From: Peribacillus alkalitolerans
Lineage (GTDB): Bacteria > Bacillota > Bacilli > Bacillales > DSM-1321
Reading direction: 5' to 3'
Assembly: GCF_010882125.1 (NCBI RefSeq)
Contig: NZ_JAAGVZ010000003.1
Span: forward strand, 1-64,000
Length of the DNA: 64,000 nt
Numbering within the stretch: position 1 is the first letter of the stretch; each line of letters starts with the position of its first letter. Under the pieces are notes generated by a model. That model was not told the origin of the DNA. It saw nothing but the letters and a program-made list of their open reading frames with translations, and did no database searches. Of this stretch, positions 36,501 to 44,702 are shown one piece after another. A program made the translations under genes and the position numbers.

Positions 36501-38963
36501 GCCATCACTGTTACTGATAAATCGTCACAGTATAAAAAGGTCATTGCCGATTACATTGGAGATAAAATACGACTCACTGACAACAACATCGATATGGCCA
36601 TCAAATCCTTTAACTCAATCAACGGCCAATGGCTGCTAAGTATCATTGGAAGCAAAGGTCATTTTGCGCGAGAAAAGGTCAGTATCGTATCTGCAATGAA
36701 ATACCTGGAAGGATATTTTAACCATTCGAACATCACTTGGATCCCTATTTCCTTAGAGGAAATTTTAAGGGTCTCCTCTGCGGTCAAGCTGAATAAAGTG
36801 GATGGCATCTTCTCCGCCAAAAACTTGAATTCAGGTGGCAAGCATAGCGATGATATCCTCATGATGGGACTTGAGCAGAAGGATGGCTCCCTCTACCTAC
36901 ATATTTATCCGGTAGAGGTGAAAATCGGTAGATTACAAACGTCCAAGGCAGCTACTCAAATTGCGAAAACGACGAAGCTTTTCAAACAGTATTTAATGGA
37001 CCGCCCTGGGGAAACCAGCTTCAAAAAGAAGTTCTTCCGTAATTTCTTTACCCAAATGCTGTTATCCAATGCGAAAAAACTACATGCCAATGGCTTATGG
37101 TCGGTAGAAAAATACGAGCACATCCATGAGTTGAAACCGGAGCTAATGAACGATGAATTCAAGATTAGCACTCATTTGGAAACTTACATCGGGGAAGGCG
37201 CAGTCCTGACCTTCCGAAAGGACCACGGATTCCGATCCGCACTTTTAGAGGATGGCGTCCTGAAGCTTACCTTCATTGAAGAGGATGCGTTTGCAGGCTT
37301 GGCCTATGACATGGATAAAATTTTAGATAAGATGCGTACGGGTTATATGGATTTTGATCCTGAAAAAATGCTCTATGCCTTATATAATCCAGAAGATGTT
37401 GACGTGACTCCATTCATTTATCCGGTTCTTGAAGAAGAACAAGCATCTGACTTGTTAGTGGCCGAGGATTCATCTGACTATGAAGATGAATCGGGAGTAC
37501 TTGAAGTGCAAGACGATGATGTTGTGACAATTGATGATAGGTCGGTAGCTTTAGAAGTCGATGTAATCGAAGACGGGCCTGAGATTATTGAAGATCAAGA
37601 AGCTGACGTTTTAACGGAGGGAGAGTCTGATGTAACTGTAAACCAAGTTAATGATGACGCTACCGAAGTCACTGAAAATCCAAGCGATGATGGTCTAGTT
37701 GATGACACGACTGAAATCACTGAAAACCCAATAGATAATAATCGGGATGAGTCAGTTATAGGTTCATCTGTTGAAGACAAGACATCAGAAAAGTTAGAGG
37801 ATGTAGAAGAAAGTTTACCGGAACCAAGTCGAGTCTATTCCCTATCAGACATAAGGATTCCACTTGGAACAGCTAGTGGTTCCAATCAAGTCATCCATTG
37901 GGAATTCGGTCATCCTGGCTTGGCAAACCGTCATTTGTTCATCACTGGACGCTCTGGTCAAGGAAAGACGTACTTCATTCAATGCTTGTTGTTAGAGCTA
38001 GCCAATAAAGGCATTTCAAGCATTATCATTGATTATACGGACGGCTTCAAATCTTCCCAGCTAGAAGATGAATTCAAAGAAACCTTAGGCAGTAAACTGG
38101 AGCAGTTCATTGTGCTGGCGAAGAAATTCCCAGTCAATCCTTTCAAACGCAATCATAAAGAACTGGATGAAGGCATCACCATCCTAGAAGATGATTCAGA
38201 TGTAGCTGAGCGTATGAAGAATGTGATTGGTTCCATCTATCCAACACTTGGAATTCAACAATTGAATTCCATCTATCAAGCTGTCATGAAAGGCATGTCC
38301 ATCCATGATGAGAAGATGAACCTGATGTTACTTCGTGAGCTCTTAGAAGAAGACGGATCTGGGCCTGCAAAAACAGCCCTTTCCCAAATGAATCTATTAA
38401 TCGATAAAAATCCATTCGATTATAACCAAGATTTCGATTGGTCCTTCCTTGAGAAACAGAAAGGAAAGGTATTCGTGATTCAGTTGACGGGATACTCCCC
38501 TGACGTACAAAAAATGATCACAGAATTCATCCTATGGGACCTATGGTATTACAAATTACAGCACGGAAACAAAAACCTGCCATTCCCTGTAATTCTTGAT
38601 GAATCGCAGCGTCTTGATTTCAGCAGCGATTCACCAAGTGCGAAAATCCTGGTTGAAGGAAGAAAATTCGGTTGGTCAGGCTGGTTTGCTACCCAGTTCC
38701 TAAAAGGTGGCTTCTCAACTGACCAAGTGAGCAGACTACAGAATTCATCTGTGAAGATATTCTTCGCACCGATGGAAAACGAAGTCAACTCCATTGCCTC
38801 CTCCATCACCCAAGATCCTGCACAGAGGAAGGAATGGGAATCAAGACTAACAAACCTTCGTAAAGGACAATGTATCGTTTACGGACCAGTACAGGATCGT
38901 GAAGGCAACCTAATGCCTGTACGACCTTATTTGGTGGATATATTGGCTTTGGATAAGAGATAA
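33534..38963 (+). CDS. DptH-like giant ATPase with possible nuclease site
   Basis: This 1809-residue protein overlaps the dptG-like gene by 32 bases; GTG at 33534 and ATG at 33537 are possible starts. The C-terminal 370 residues form a HerA/FtsK-like ATPase: Walker A GRSGQGKT (1472-1479), Walker B PVILDESQ (about 1686-1693) and a sensor-like WFATQFLKGG. This matches DptH (dnd_assoc_2). Between 1301 and 1431 lies a very acidic linker with an imperfect tandem repeat (TEVTENP / TEITENP). Around 1106-1130 the pattern SDDILMM...HIYPVEVKIGR gives D1106/D1107, E1128 and K1130, the spacing of a PD-(D/E)XK nuclease. That assignment is inference. A terminator follows. Confidence 0.78.
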   Translation: MMHSMLNQFYKYMAEKLRIFLEKEKLKGGERFYLQFDHIENVRDFYQILKSMELSEEFIYQHEQGTPYITFCININDIKVVVAATLDGVTPDFLVTLRNQVSEQVGQWDKTGLISISHLSLDSIQGGSKDLQNKGMPFNTQQITHYIKEELKNNHDFSLAEKELFKFHLDRKLEDIVVQTSLWDYAEVIGLINKGKIEDSDFRSLSLFPDKELGKDSNLKPKDIEYRLQENARLFELVQRIHDYETLDTELEKFFEDKMITKLKRDTWFENDFPQVRNAFGTGKSIQYVDSLTKKLNKHLSFWERPHLETKVGHRKRHIIIFNESKLPSVEMQFEFDDFLKKQFINKKSAPFADTSGKKLKVILPAHDDRNNFYQIKYKHNNENSSGFEFNICIVPFSADQLEGIETMFEIKVNGSDSRLFLKYHGEITQLGRGENVVEHVLTEAYETIDKNIDDKLLIDMDASAWEDDSLVCNIHVSGTFLQFEFKDTDTRSTPIGASRVWKLKRERREHFHLENERLKQGTYTYYPFDDFKEKLHLEKEWITNHHLYLVDGIEPEHFHVSNEIRSVYYAYLEYFEKNGLLPSLAYMDDDLKVLAMDYVRRVTEAINGIEEHSLLNAEQKNLFRLGMVSENGKIWMTPLHPINVAYQLKLQDEVGDEELENTILERLHPNNLVPFIYSEKDELYRPTLEGDFSEWHEYEPEKLISVGTANEFLATVVEEKMNQFVHHFDYLFLESARSPLLLNVIEIHNDKEVVRGISTFLKKQLETYGPNGMLPIEIALYRDVEAASAFEIFSTLQTPAEVEAEFDLNLKSKEFDSVDVLRLIREHIKYFKITMTSNLEFQYAHISFFKLPTQDIDASHQVDKMETGIALNGLISSVVAISSESDYRSGYGILHAPKETNPLIDMATSYNELSFNMQNEGKNSYSKNKSIVMSTSTEGKSLLEKLYKASAWVTFIDPGVDLDFFQKSSPNLLVIHYNDQHTSSDRYDAITVTDKSSQYKKVIADYIGDKIRLTDNNIDMAIKSFNSINGQWLLSIIGSKGHFAREKVSIVSAMKYLEGYFNHSNITWIPISLEEILRVSSAVKLNKVDGIFSAKNLNSGGKHSDDILMMGLEQKDGSLYLHIYPVEVKIGRLQTSKAATQIAKTTKLFKQYLMDRPGETSFKKKFFRNFFTQMLLSNAKKLHANGLWSVEKYEHIHELKPELMNDEFKISTHLETYIGEGAVLTFRKDHGFRSALLEDGVLKLTFIEEDAFAGLAYDMDKILDKMRTGYMDFDPEKMLYALYNPEDVDVTPFIYPVLEEEQASDLLVAEDSSDYEDESGVLEVQDDDVVTIDDRSVALEVDVIEDGPEIIEDQEADVLTEGESDVTVNQVNDDATEVTENPSDDGLVDDTTEITENPIDNNRDESVIGSSVEDKTSEKLEDVEESLPEPSRVYSLSDIRIPLGTASGSNQVIHWEFGHPGLANRHLFITGRSGQGKTYFIQCLLLELANKGISSIIIDYTDGFKSSQLEDEFKETLGSKLEQFIVLAKKFPVNPFKRNHKELDEGITILEDDSDVAERMKNVIGSIYPTLGIQQLNSIYQAVMKGMSIHDEKMNLMLLRELLEEDGSGPAKTALSQMNLLIDKNPFDYNQDFDWSFLEKQKGKVFVIQLTGYSPDVQKMITEFILWDLWYYKLQHGNKNLPFPVILDESQRLDFSSDSPSAKILVEGRKFGWSGWFATQFLKGGFSTDQVSRLQNSSVKIFFAPMENEVNSIASSITQDPAQRKEWESRLTNLRKGQCIVYGPVQDREGNLMPVRPYLVDILALDKR

Positions 38964-38968
38964 ACCTT

Positions 38969-39001
38969 AACCCGACACTGCTATTCAAGCGGCGTCGGGT
39001 T
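38969..39001 (+). terminator. terminator of the dptFGH-like operon
   Basis: Arms AACCCGAC/GTCGGGTT followed by TTTT, directly after the dptH-like stop. It separates this operon from the helicase gene. Confidence 0.85.
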
Positions 39002-39018
39002 TTTACATATTTTTACTA

Positions 39019-39046
39019 TTACTAAATTACGAAATAAAGATATAAT
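39019..39046 (+). promoter_or_regulatory. promoter of the PLD-helicase gene
   Basis: TTACTA and a perfect TATAAT with a 16-base spacer, 37 bases upstream of the TTG start. Confidence 0.5.
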
Positions 39047-39082
39047 TAGAAAGTAATAGAAAAAAACTAGCAGGTGAATATC

Positions 39083-42000
39083 TTGTCCAATAATACTAAT
39101 GGATTCTACGAAGAATTATTACTAGAATCAAAAAACTATCCCGAAACAAAGCTTATTAAAAAACTATCTCCTAAAGAATATGTGGAGGTACTGATTTTAC
39201 ATGCAGCTAAAAAGTTAAGTGATAAATTTAGAAATCTAGCAGAAGCAGAAAATTATGAAGAAATTATTTCTCTCACGAAACAACTATCTCATGTTTTAAC
39301 AGACAATGAAGAGGAATTCTCTCTTCCATTATCAATGGTTACATACAATAACATCTCTCCTGTTCCATTAAGTGAAGACCTTTATTTATCACGTTTAGCG
39401 TTACTACATAATGAAAAACATACGATTAAGAATTTCTTTAAAACATTAAACTTTGAAATGCGTACAGCAGATTCAGTTGATTTTATGGTGAGTTTTACTA
39501 GAATGTCAGGCTTACAATTAATCATTCGAACTTTAAAAGAACTCGAAGAAAGAAATGTACCAGTTCGAATCATTACTTCTACCTACATGGGGATCACACA
39601 GGCTAAGGCATTAAGAAAGCTAAAAGAATTCTCTAATGTAAAAATAAGAGTGATTAATAATCAAAAAGAATCATTCCATACAAAAGCCTATCTCTTCCAT
39701 CGTACATCAGATTTAAATACTGTAATTATCGGGTCATCTAACCTATCTCATTCCGCCTTAATAAACGGACATGAATTAAATGTTAAAATTCCTGATACTT
39801 CCTATCTACCAATTTATGAAGAAGCAAAGAAGGTATTTGAAAATACATGGAATAGCCCTGAAGCTTATGAACCAACTGATGATTTCATCTTAAATTATGA
39901 AAGGTTCTTAGAACAAAAGAAACAAATCTCTCAGACTCCAGCCTCTTTAGTAGCTGAATCAAAATTGGACTATTCAACTAAAACAATTACACCAAACGAA
40001 ATGCAGATTGATGCATTACAAAATTTGCGAAATACTCGAGATCTTGGAAATAAAAAAGGTGTTGTCATTGCAGCTACAGGTACAGGAAAAACATATCTTG
40101 CAGCTTTTGATGTTCAAGCTTTCGCACCAAAAAAACTTCTATATATAGCTCATAGAGAAGAGCTTCTTGATAATGCGATCGAAACCTTTAATACAGTATT
40201 AAATAAACCAGAATTATTCGGCAAAATAACAGGTAATTCAAAAGATTTTTCTAATCCCTATATTTTCAGTACAGTACAAAGTCTTCATAAGGATGGAACT
40301 TTAGAACGATTTTCTCCTGACGAGTTTGACTATATGATCATTGATGAATTTCATCATGCTGAAGCACCAACCTATAAAAAAATACTAAATTACTTTACAC
40401 CAAATTTCTTACTTGGTCTTACAGCTACTCCTGAAAGAATGGATGGTAGAAATGTTTTAGCTTTATGCGATCACAACATTGTTTATGAAATCCGCTTACG
40501 AGATGCATTAGAGGCCAAATTATTAGCTCCTTTCCACTACTTTGGTGTAAGTGATGAAACAGTAGATTATAATTTGATTCCATTACGAAATGGTTTGTTG
40601 GATGAAGACCTATTAGTAAAAGCATTGAACACGAATGAAAGAACGGATTTTATCATCGAAATGATAAACACTTATGGATACAATGGTGATCGTATGATAG
40701 CTTTGGGCTTTTGTTCGAATATCGAGCATGCCCAATACATGAGTGATGAATTTAATAAACGTGGCATCAATGCGACCTATCTCACTGGGGAACATAGTAT
40801 CTCATATAGAGAAGAAGTCATGGCAAGATTAGAAAATCATAATGATTCACTGGAGATTATCTTTACAGTAAATATCTTCAATGAAGGAATTGATATTCCT
40901 AAGGTGAATTTAATTTTATTCCTGCGTCCAACTGAATCCTCTACTATTTTCATCCAACAATTAGGACGTGGACTAAGAAAGATTGAAGGAAAAGAATTTG
41001 TAACGATCTTAGATTTTATAGGTAACTATCAAAAATCATTTATAGTTCCATTAGCTTTGTCTGGACAAATCAATCATAAAGCATTTGATAAAGATTCTCT
41101 TAGAGTAGCCGTTAAGCATGAGTTTGCGGATTTACCTGGTGGTTCATATGTAGATTTAGATCCAATTTCACAAAGACAAATCCTTCAAAAACTAGATTCT
41201 ATTAAAATGAATTCTTCTGATATGCTGAAATCTTTATACAATCAATTTAAAAATGAGTTAGGAAGGTCACCTGAAATTATGGACTTCCTATATGCTGAGC
41301 AATCTCCAAGCTTTACTTATTTTATTTATAAATATAAATCATGGATTAAAACGAAAGAAAAAATGAATGATACCAATGATTTAGATGAAGATCTCTTAAA
41401 AAACAAATTGCTAACTGAAATTATTGAAAGGCTAGAACAACAATTTCCTATTAAATGGCCTTATGAAATGATCATTCTTGAATTAGCACTCAAAAAATTT
41501 GTAGTTTCAATTCCTGATATTCTTCATCGACTAGAAGAAAGATTTACAACGAAAGTCTCATATGAGCAGCATGAAAGCTTCATTAAAAGATCAATGGTAA
41601 AGCTCTCTAATCCTTCGAAGAAAAACAAATGGTCTTTTGGAAGAATTGAAGATAACACATTTACTTTAGATCATCAGATTAAGCAATTGATCTCAAACAG
41701 AGATTATTTAGATTACTTATTAGAAAGACTAGAGTACGGAATAATCGAATATAGGAGAACGTTTAAATCAAAATTATTAGATAAGAACGAAAAACTTACA
41801 CTTTATCAAAATTACTCAAGAAATGACATTATTTTCTTATCTGGATCAACAGCATCTGAAGGATCATGGCAAGATGGTTTAAGTAGAGTTGGAAATGAAT
41901 ACTTTATTTTTGTTAATCTAAATAAAGAAGAATCTATATCAGAACATTTAAAATTTAAAGATTATTTCATAGATCTATTGACATTCCATTGGCAAAGTCA

Positions 42001-42235
42001 AACAAAAACAAGTCATGAATCACCTACTGGACAGAATATTGTCCATCATAAAGAAAAAGGATATTATTTTCATTTATTTGTAAGAAAGTTCGTTAAAATG
42101 CATGACATGACCTTACCTTTTACATACCTTGGTGAAGTCGATTATGTATCCAGTCATGGAGACAAACCGATGAATGTTAAATGGCGTCTCCATAACCCTG
42201 TACCTGAAGATTTATTTATTGATCTGATTCGATAA
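39083..42235 (+). CDS. PLD-nuclease / DEAD-helicase / DUF3427 protein
   Basis: 1050 residues from a TTG that has CAGGTG in front; a GTG at 39074 lies inside this ribosome site. Domains in order: PLD-type nuclease (about 90-240) with SFHTKAYLF (H199, K201) and IGSSNLSHS; superfamily 2 helicase with Walker A AATGTGKT (K336), DEFH box (421-424), GLTATPER, EGIDIP and QQLGRGLRK; then a long DUF3427 C-terminal part. One HxK per chain means a dimer would be needed for PLD catalysis. Such proteins occur in defence islands. Base composition looks more AT-rich than in the dpt genes, suggesting separate origin. Its 3' end overlaps the convergent NUDIX gene by 24 bases. Confidence 0.9.
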   Translation: MSNNTNGFYEELLLESKNYPETKLIKKLSPKEYVEVLILHAAKKLSDKFRNLAEAENYEEIISLTKQLSHVLTDNEEEFSLPLSMVTYNNISPVPLSEDLYLSRLALLHNEKHTIKNFFKTLNFEMRTADSVDFMVSFTRMSGLQLIIRTLKELEERNVPVRIITSTYMGITQAKALRKLKEFSNVKIRVINNQKESFHTKAYLFHRTSDLNTVIIGSSNLSHSALINGHELNVKIPDTSYLPIYEEAKKVFENTWNSPEAYEPTDDFILNYERFLEQKKQISQTPASLVAESKLDYSTKTITPNEMQIDALQNLRNTRDLGNKKGVVIAATGTGKTYLAAFDVQAFAPKKLLYIAHREELLDNAIETFNTVLNKPELFGKITGNSKDFSNPYIFSTVQSLHKDGTLERFSPDEFDYMIIDEFHHAEAPTYKKILNYFTPNFLLGLTATPERMDGRNVLALCDHNIVYEIRLRDALEAKLLAPFHYFGVSDETVDYNLIPLRNGLLDEDLLVKALNTNERTDFIIEMINTYGYNGDRMIALGFCSNIEHAQYMSDEFNKRGINATYLTGEHSISYREEVMARLENHNDSLEIIFTVNIFNEGIDIPKVNLILFLRPTESSTIFIQQLGRGLRKIEGKEFVTILDFIGNYQKSFIVPLALSGQINHKAFDKDSLRVAVKHEFADLPGGSYVDLDPISQRQILQKLDSIKMNSSDMLKSLYNQFKNELGRSPEIMDFLYAEQSPSFTYFIYKYKSWIKTKEKMNDTNDLDEDLLKNKLLTEIIERLEQQFPIKWPYEMIILELALKKFVVSIPDILHRLEERFTTKVSYEQHESFIKRSMVKLSNPSKKNKWSFGRIEDNTFTLDHQIKQLISNRDYLDYLLERLEYGIIEYRRTFKSKLLDKNEKLTLYQNYSRNDIIFLSGSTASEGSWQDGLSRVGNEYFIFVNLNKEESISEHLKFKDYFIDLLTFHWQSQTKTSHESPTGQNIVHHKEKGYYFHLFVRKFVKMHDMTLPFTYLGEVDYVSSHGDKPMNVKWRLHNPVPEDLFIDLIR

Positions 42236-42616
42236 TAGGACGTTGTTTGTTGGAATATCTGCGGGTGCCCATTCAAGGTTTTCTAATTCTTGTAGAGGCA
42301 CCCACTTTAGTTCTGCATGTTCTTTTGCTTCCGGGATACCTTCAACAATTTTCGCTTTATATGTAAGTAGATTTACAATAATTGCATCATATTCATGATG
42401 TACATTTTCTACTAAGTCAAAAACTTCAATCGTACAACCCAACTCTTCCTTAATTTCACGAATTAAACATTGAGCTGGACTTTCACCTTCTTCAATCTTA
42501 CCACCAGGATACTCCCATAGATTAGGCAAACTCATTTCAGGTGATCTCAATGCACATAATATTTCTTGTTTACCATTTTCTATCACTGCACCAACTACTC
42601 TTACTGTTTTCTTCAT
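42212..42616 (-). CDS. MutT-type NUDIX hydrolase
   Basis: This 134-residue enzyme has a complete NUDIX box: G39, E45, R53-E54, E57-E58, G60. The pattern VVGAVIENGKQEILCALRS and LWEYPGGKIEEGE is that of 8-oxo-dGTP or CTP pyrophosphohydrolases of the MutT/NudG group. It is convergent with the PLD-helicase gene and shares 24 bases with its 3' end, so the two are physically locked together. DUF3427 helicases are, as far as I recall, repeatedly found next to NUDIX genes, which supports a joint role. The ATG has AGGAGAG in front. Confidence 0.92.
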   Translation of the reverse strand: MKKTVRVVGAVIENGKQEILCALRSPEMSLPNLWEYPGGKIEEGESPAQCLIREIKEELGCTIEVFDLVENVHHEYDAIIVNLLTYKAKIVEGIPEAKEHAELKWVPLQELENLEWAPADIPTNNVLLSNQINK

Positions 42617-42765
42617 AGTAACTCTCCTTCAGTTATTAAACTCGAGTCTCATCATACCAAAAAATCCATCAATTTTCTAAAATTAGGAATGGTCTATTTT
42701 TATAGATACAAAACGTGAAAAAGGAGCTGCTATTTGCAACTCCCTTCTTCACTCAATCATTCAAA

Positions 42766-43098
42766 TCACACCACTTGCTTCACCTTCATATGATATACAT
42801 GCTCGTCATGATGACCTTTGAAAATTTCACCTGTAGGTTCAAAGCCTAATTTTTCGTAGAGACGGATGGCTGCTTTGTTGAATGGAATCACCGTTTGATT
42901 CATGCATTCTATCGACTTTTCATAGTCTCTATTCTGGTGAAGCTGGACTCCTTTCAAGGCTAATGTTAGAAAAATAGAAACGGACTTTTTCATAAAGAAA
43001 TTGCTCCTAAATGATTGACTTACCCAAATTTCACCACTTTTTATGGGAATTGTCGTAAAAAAATTACCCTTTAAAACATAGAAAAAACCAACCGTCAT
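42766..43098 (-). pseudogene. decayed GNAT acetyltransferase remnant
   Basis: The last 45 residues, FNKAAIRLYEKLGFEPTGEI followed by FKGHHDEHVYHMKVK, are a clear GNAT C-terminus. Earlier parts (FYVLKGNFFTT, GEIWVSQSF, LALKGVQLHQN) resemble degraded GNAT strands, but the acetyl-CoA-binding Q/R-x-x-G-x-G/A loop is missing and no N-terminal domain is present. The gene has no convincing start. The frame overlaps the end of the DUF3231 gene. Probably a truncated, non-functional copy. Confidence 0.6.
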
Positions 43099-43634
43099 AA
43101 AAGTTGGTTTTGGTTATAATAGGGAGGGATCAAGATCCAGTCCTTTCTAATCATTAATTCCTTTAATGTCAAGGCAAAGGTAACTTTCATCATTTGATAT
43201 TTCATAAACATATACCCTACATCGGTCCGCACAGCTTCAGTTATTCCACGAGTTGCTGCATTGATTCCCACTACTAAATTATAAGCCAAGAAATTCGCGA
43301 TTTCTTCATCCGTCATTTTTGCTCCCTCAGGAACAGAGCGATAATCCCCAATCGTTTTTTCCGGAGTTGTTTCTGGTAAAGGAACTCCTTCTTTTCGGAG
43401 AAATTCCTTCAGTTCTTCAATCATCGGCCGATGTACGTTTTCAATGACATCCTTTAACTTTTCTTTTAATTCCTCATCTTGTACTAGATTATAGGATATT
43501 TGGTCGCCTCTTAACGTCTGTTCCGTACCAGTCAAATAAAACCAAAGATTCATTACTTCCCCAACATGTAATGGCTTTTTTTCACCATCCAACAATGGTA
43601 GGAATGCATCTTTCAAAACTTCAAATGGATTCAT
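43095..43634 (-). CDS. DUF3231 family protein
   Basis: 179 residues from the ATG at 43634, which has GAGAGTG in front; the open frame extends 15 codons further upstream. The pattern PFEVLKDAFLPLLDGEKKPLHVGEVMNLWFYLTG and YNLVQDEELKEKLKDVI matches DUF3231, a Bacillus family of four-helix, ferritin-like or CotF-like proteins of unknown function. Many Bacilli carry several copies. Confidence 0.75.
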   Translation of the reverse strand: MNPFEVLKDAFLPLLDGEKKPLHVGEVMNLWFYLTGTEQTLRGDQISYNLVQDEELKEKLKDVIENVHRPMIEELKEFLRKEGVPLPETTPEKTIGDYRSVPEGAKMTDEEIANFLAYNLVVGINAATRGITEAVRTDVGYMFMKYQMMKVTFALTLKELMIRKDWILIPPYYNQNQLL

Positions 43635-43819
43635 AACAACACTCTCTTTATAGGTTATATTCCCTATAATTTTCCCCATAAAATAGAAATTATCCGCTTA
43701 AACATGTTTAAATTTTGTTTACTTTGGTGAAAATAACCCTATTCTGCATTTCATCAACCTATTAATAGTCCAACGATTAAAAATCAACACTGTAAAGAAA
43801 AAGTATAAATAAAAGTCAC

Positions 43820-44434
43820 TCATTTCTTCAAAACGATTTTTCTATACATCCCGTTAAACAAAACTGGTTGGTCTTCAACTTTATGTAATTTATAAGCACA
43901 GTTACGTAGTAATCTTTCAAAGGAGATGCCAATATCCGTTCCCAGCACACCAATTATGGGTCGAATGATTGTTTTTGATAAAGATAGTCTTTCTCCTGGA
44001 GACAGGAATTTATCAAACACTATAATTTTCCCTTCTTCCTTTGTTACCCTAGCCATTTCTTGAAAAGCCCTGTCAGAATCGGGTACGACACTAAGCAATA
44101 AACTTGCGACCACATAATTAAACGATTGTTCTTCAAATTGAAGGTTTTGTGCGTCCATTTGTATGAATCTAATAGATGAATTCGGAAATTTCTTTTTGGC
44201 TTGTTCTAGCATATCTTCGGAGTAATCGATCGCGGTGATATCAAGTTCATTGGATGGAATCTGTAATAAATCAACACCCGTTCCCACTCCTACGAATAGG
44301 ATTTTATCTTCATGTTTAAAAGGGATATCCGAAAAAACGGCCTCCCTTGCCTTTCGAAACGGTCCAGCATTGAAAAAATAATCATAGATAGGTGACCACA
44401 TCTTGTAAATCACCTTGTTCCAGGAATTGTTCAT
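43820..44434 (-). CDS. class I SAM-dependent methyltransferase
   Basis: 204 residues from the ATG at 44434 with AGAGGAGA in front; the frame extends 27 codons upstream into a repeat region and this part is not real. Motif I is ILFVGVGTGVDLLQIP, followed by the acidic ITAIDYSEDM, then FIQMDAQNLQFEEQSF and a KFLSPGERLSLSK segment as in UbiE/phospholipid N-methyltransferases. A small lipophilic substrate is likely. Stands alone. Confidence 0.85.
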   Translation of the reverse strand: MNNSWNKVIYKMWSPIYDYFFNAGPFRKAREAVFSDIPFKHEDKILFVGVGTGVDLLQIPSNELDITAIDYSEDMLEQAKKKFPNSSIRFIQMDAQNLQFEEQSFNYVVASLLLSVVPDSDRAFQEMARVTKEEGKIIVFDKFLSPGERLSLSKTIIRPIIGVLGTDIGISFERLLRNCAYKLHKVEDQPVLFNGMYRKIVLKK

Positions 44435-44455
44435 GGAGATTCTCCTCTTTTTTCG

Positions 44456-44632
44456 TAATTCGGTAATATGTATGGGTGATTCGGTAATATCTCGTTGAGC
44501 TACGGGTATAGCCAAATTCCGTTAATTTGATAATATATGATCCCTTTTGGTAATGAGAGTCCTCTATTTGATAAAATATGGGTCCGGTTTGATAATAAAC
44601 ATTGTAGATTTGATAAAATACTCACTCCAGAC
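44456..44632. repeat. degenerate tandem repeat, about 21 bp period
   Basis: Variants of TTTGATAATATatggnncc recur at about 44526, 44545, 44567, 44588 and 44609, with more diverged TTCGGTAATAT copies at 44459 and 44480. The array fills the gap between the methyltransferase and the cadA terminator and contains no gene. Confidence 0.6.
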
Positions 44633-44659
44633 CACAATTTACTCTCCTTACAGAAGAAA

Positions 44660-44702
44660 AAAAGCCCAAAAAGTCATAGATTCCGACCTTTTGGGCTTTT
44701 TT
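44660..44702 (-). terminator. terminator of the cad operon
   Basis: Arms AAAGCCCAAAAGGTC/GACtTTTTGGGCTTT (imperfect) followed by TTTTTTC on the minus strand, overlapping the end of the cadA frame. Confidence 0.8.

Noticed and set aside
29904-42616. Type I restriction-modification or BREX/DISARM locus
   Set aside because: No methyltransferase, specificity subunit, PglZ or DrmA/B-like protein is present. The HsdR-like domain is only the N-terminal part of the DptF-like protein.
44456-44632. CRISPR-like array
   Set aside because: Units are degenerate, about 21 bases long and without unique spacers of constant length.
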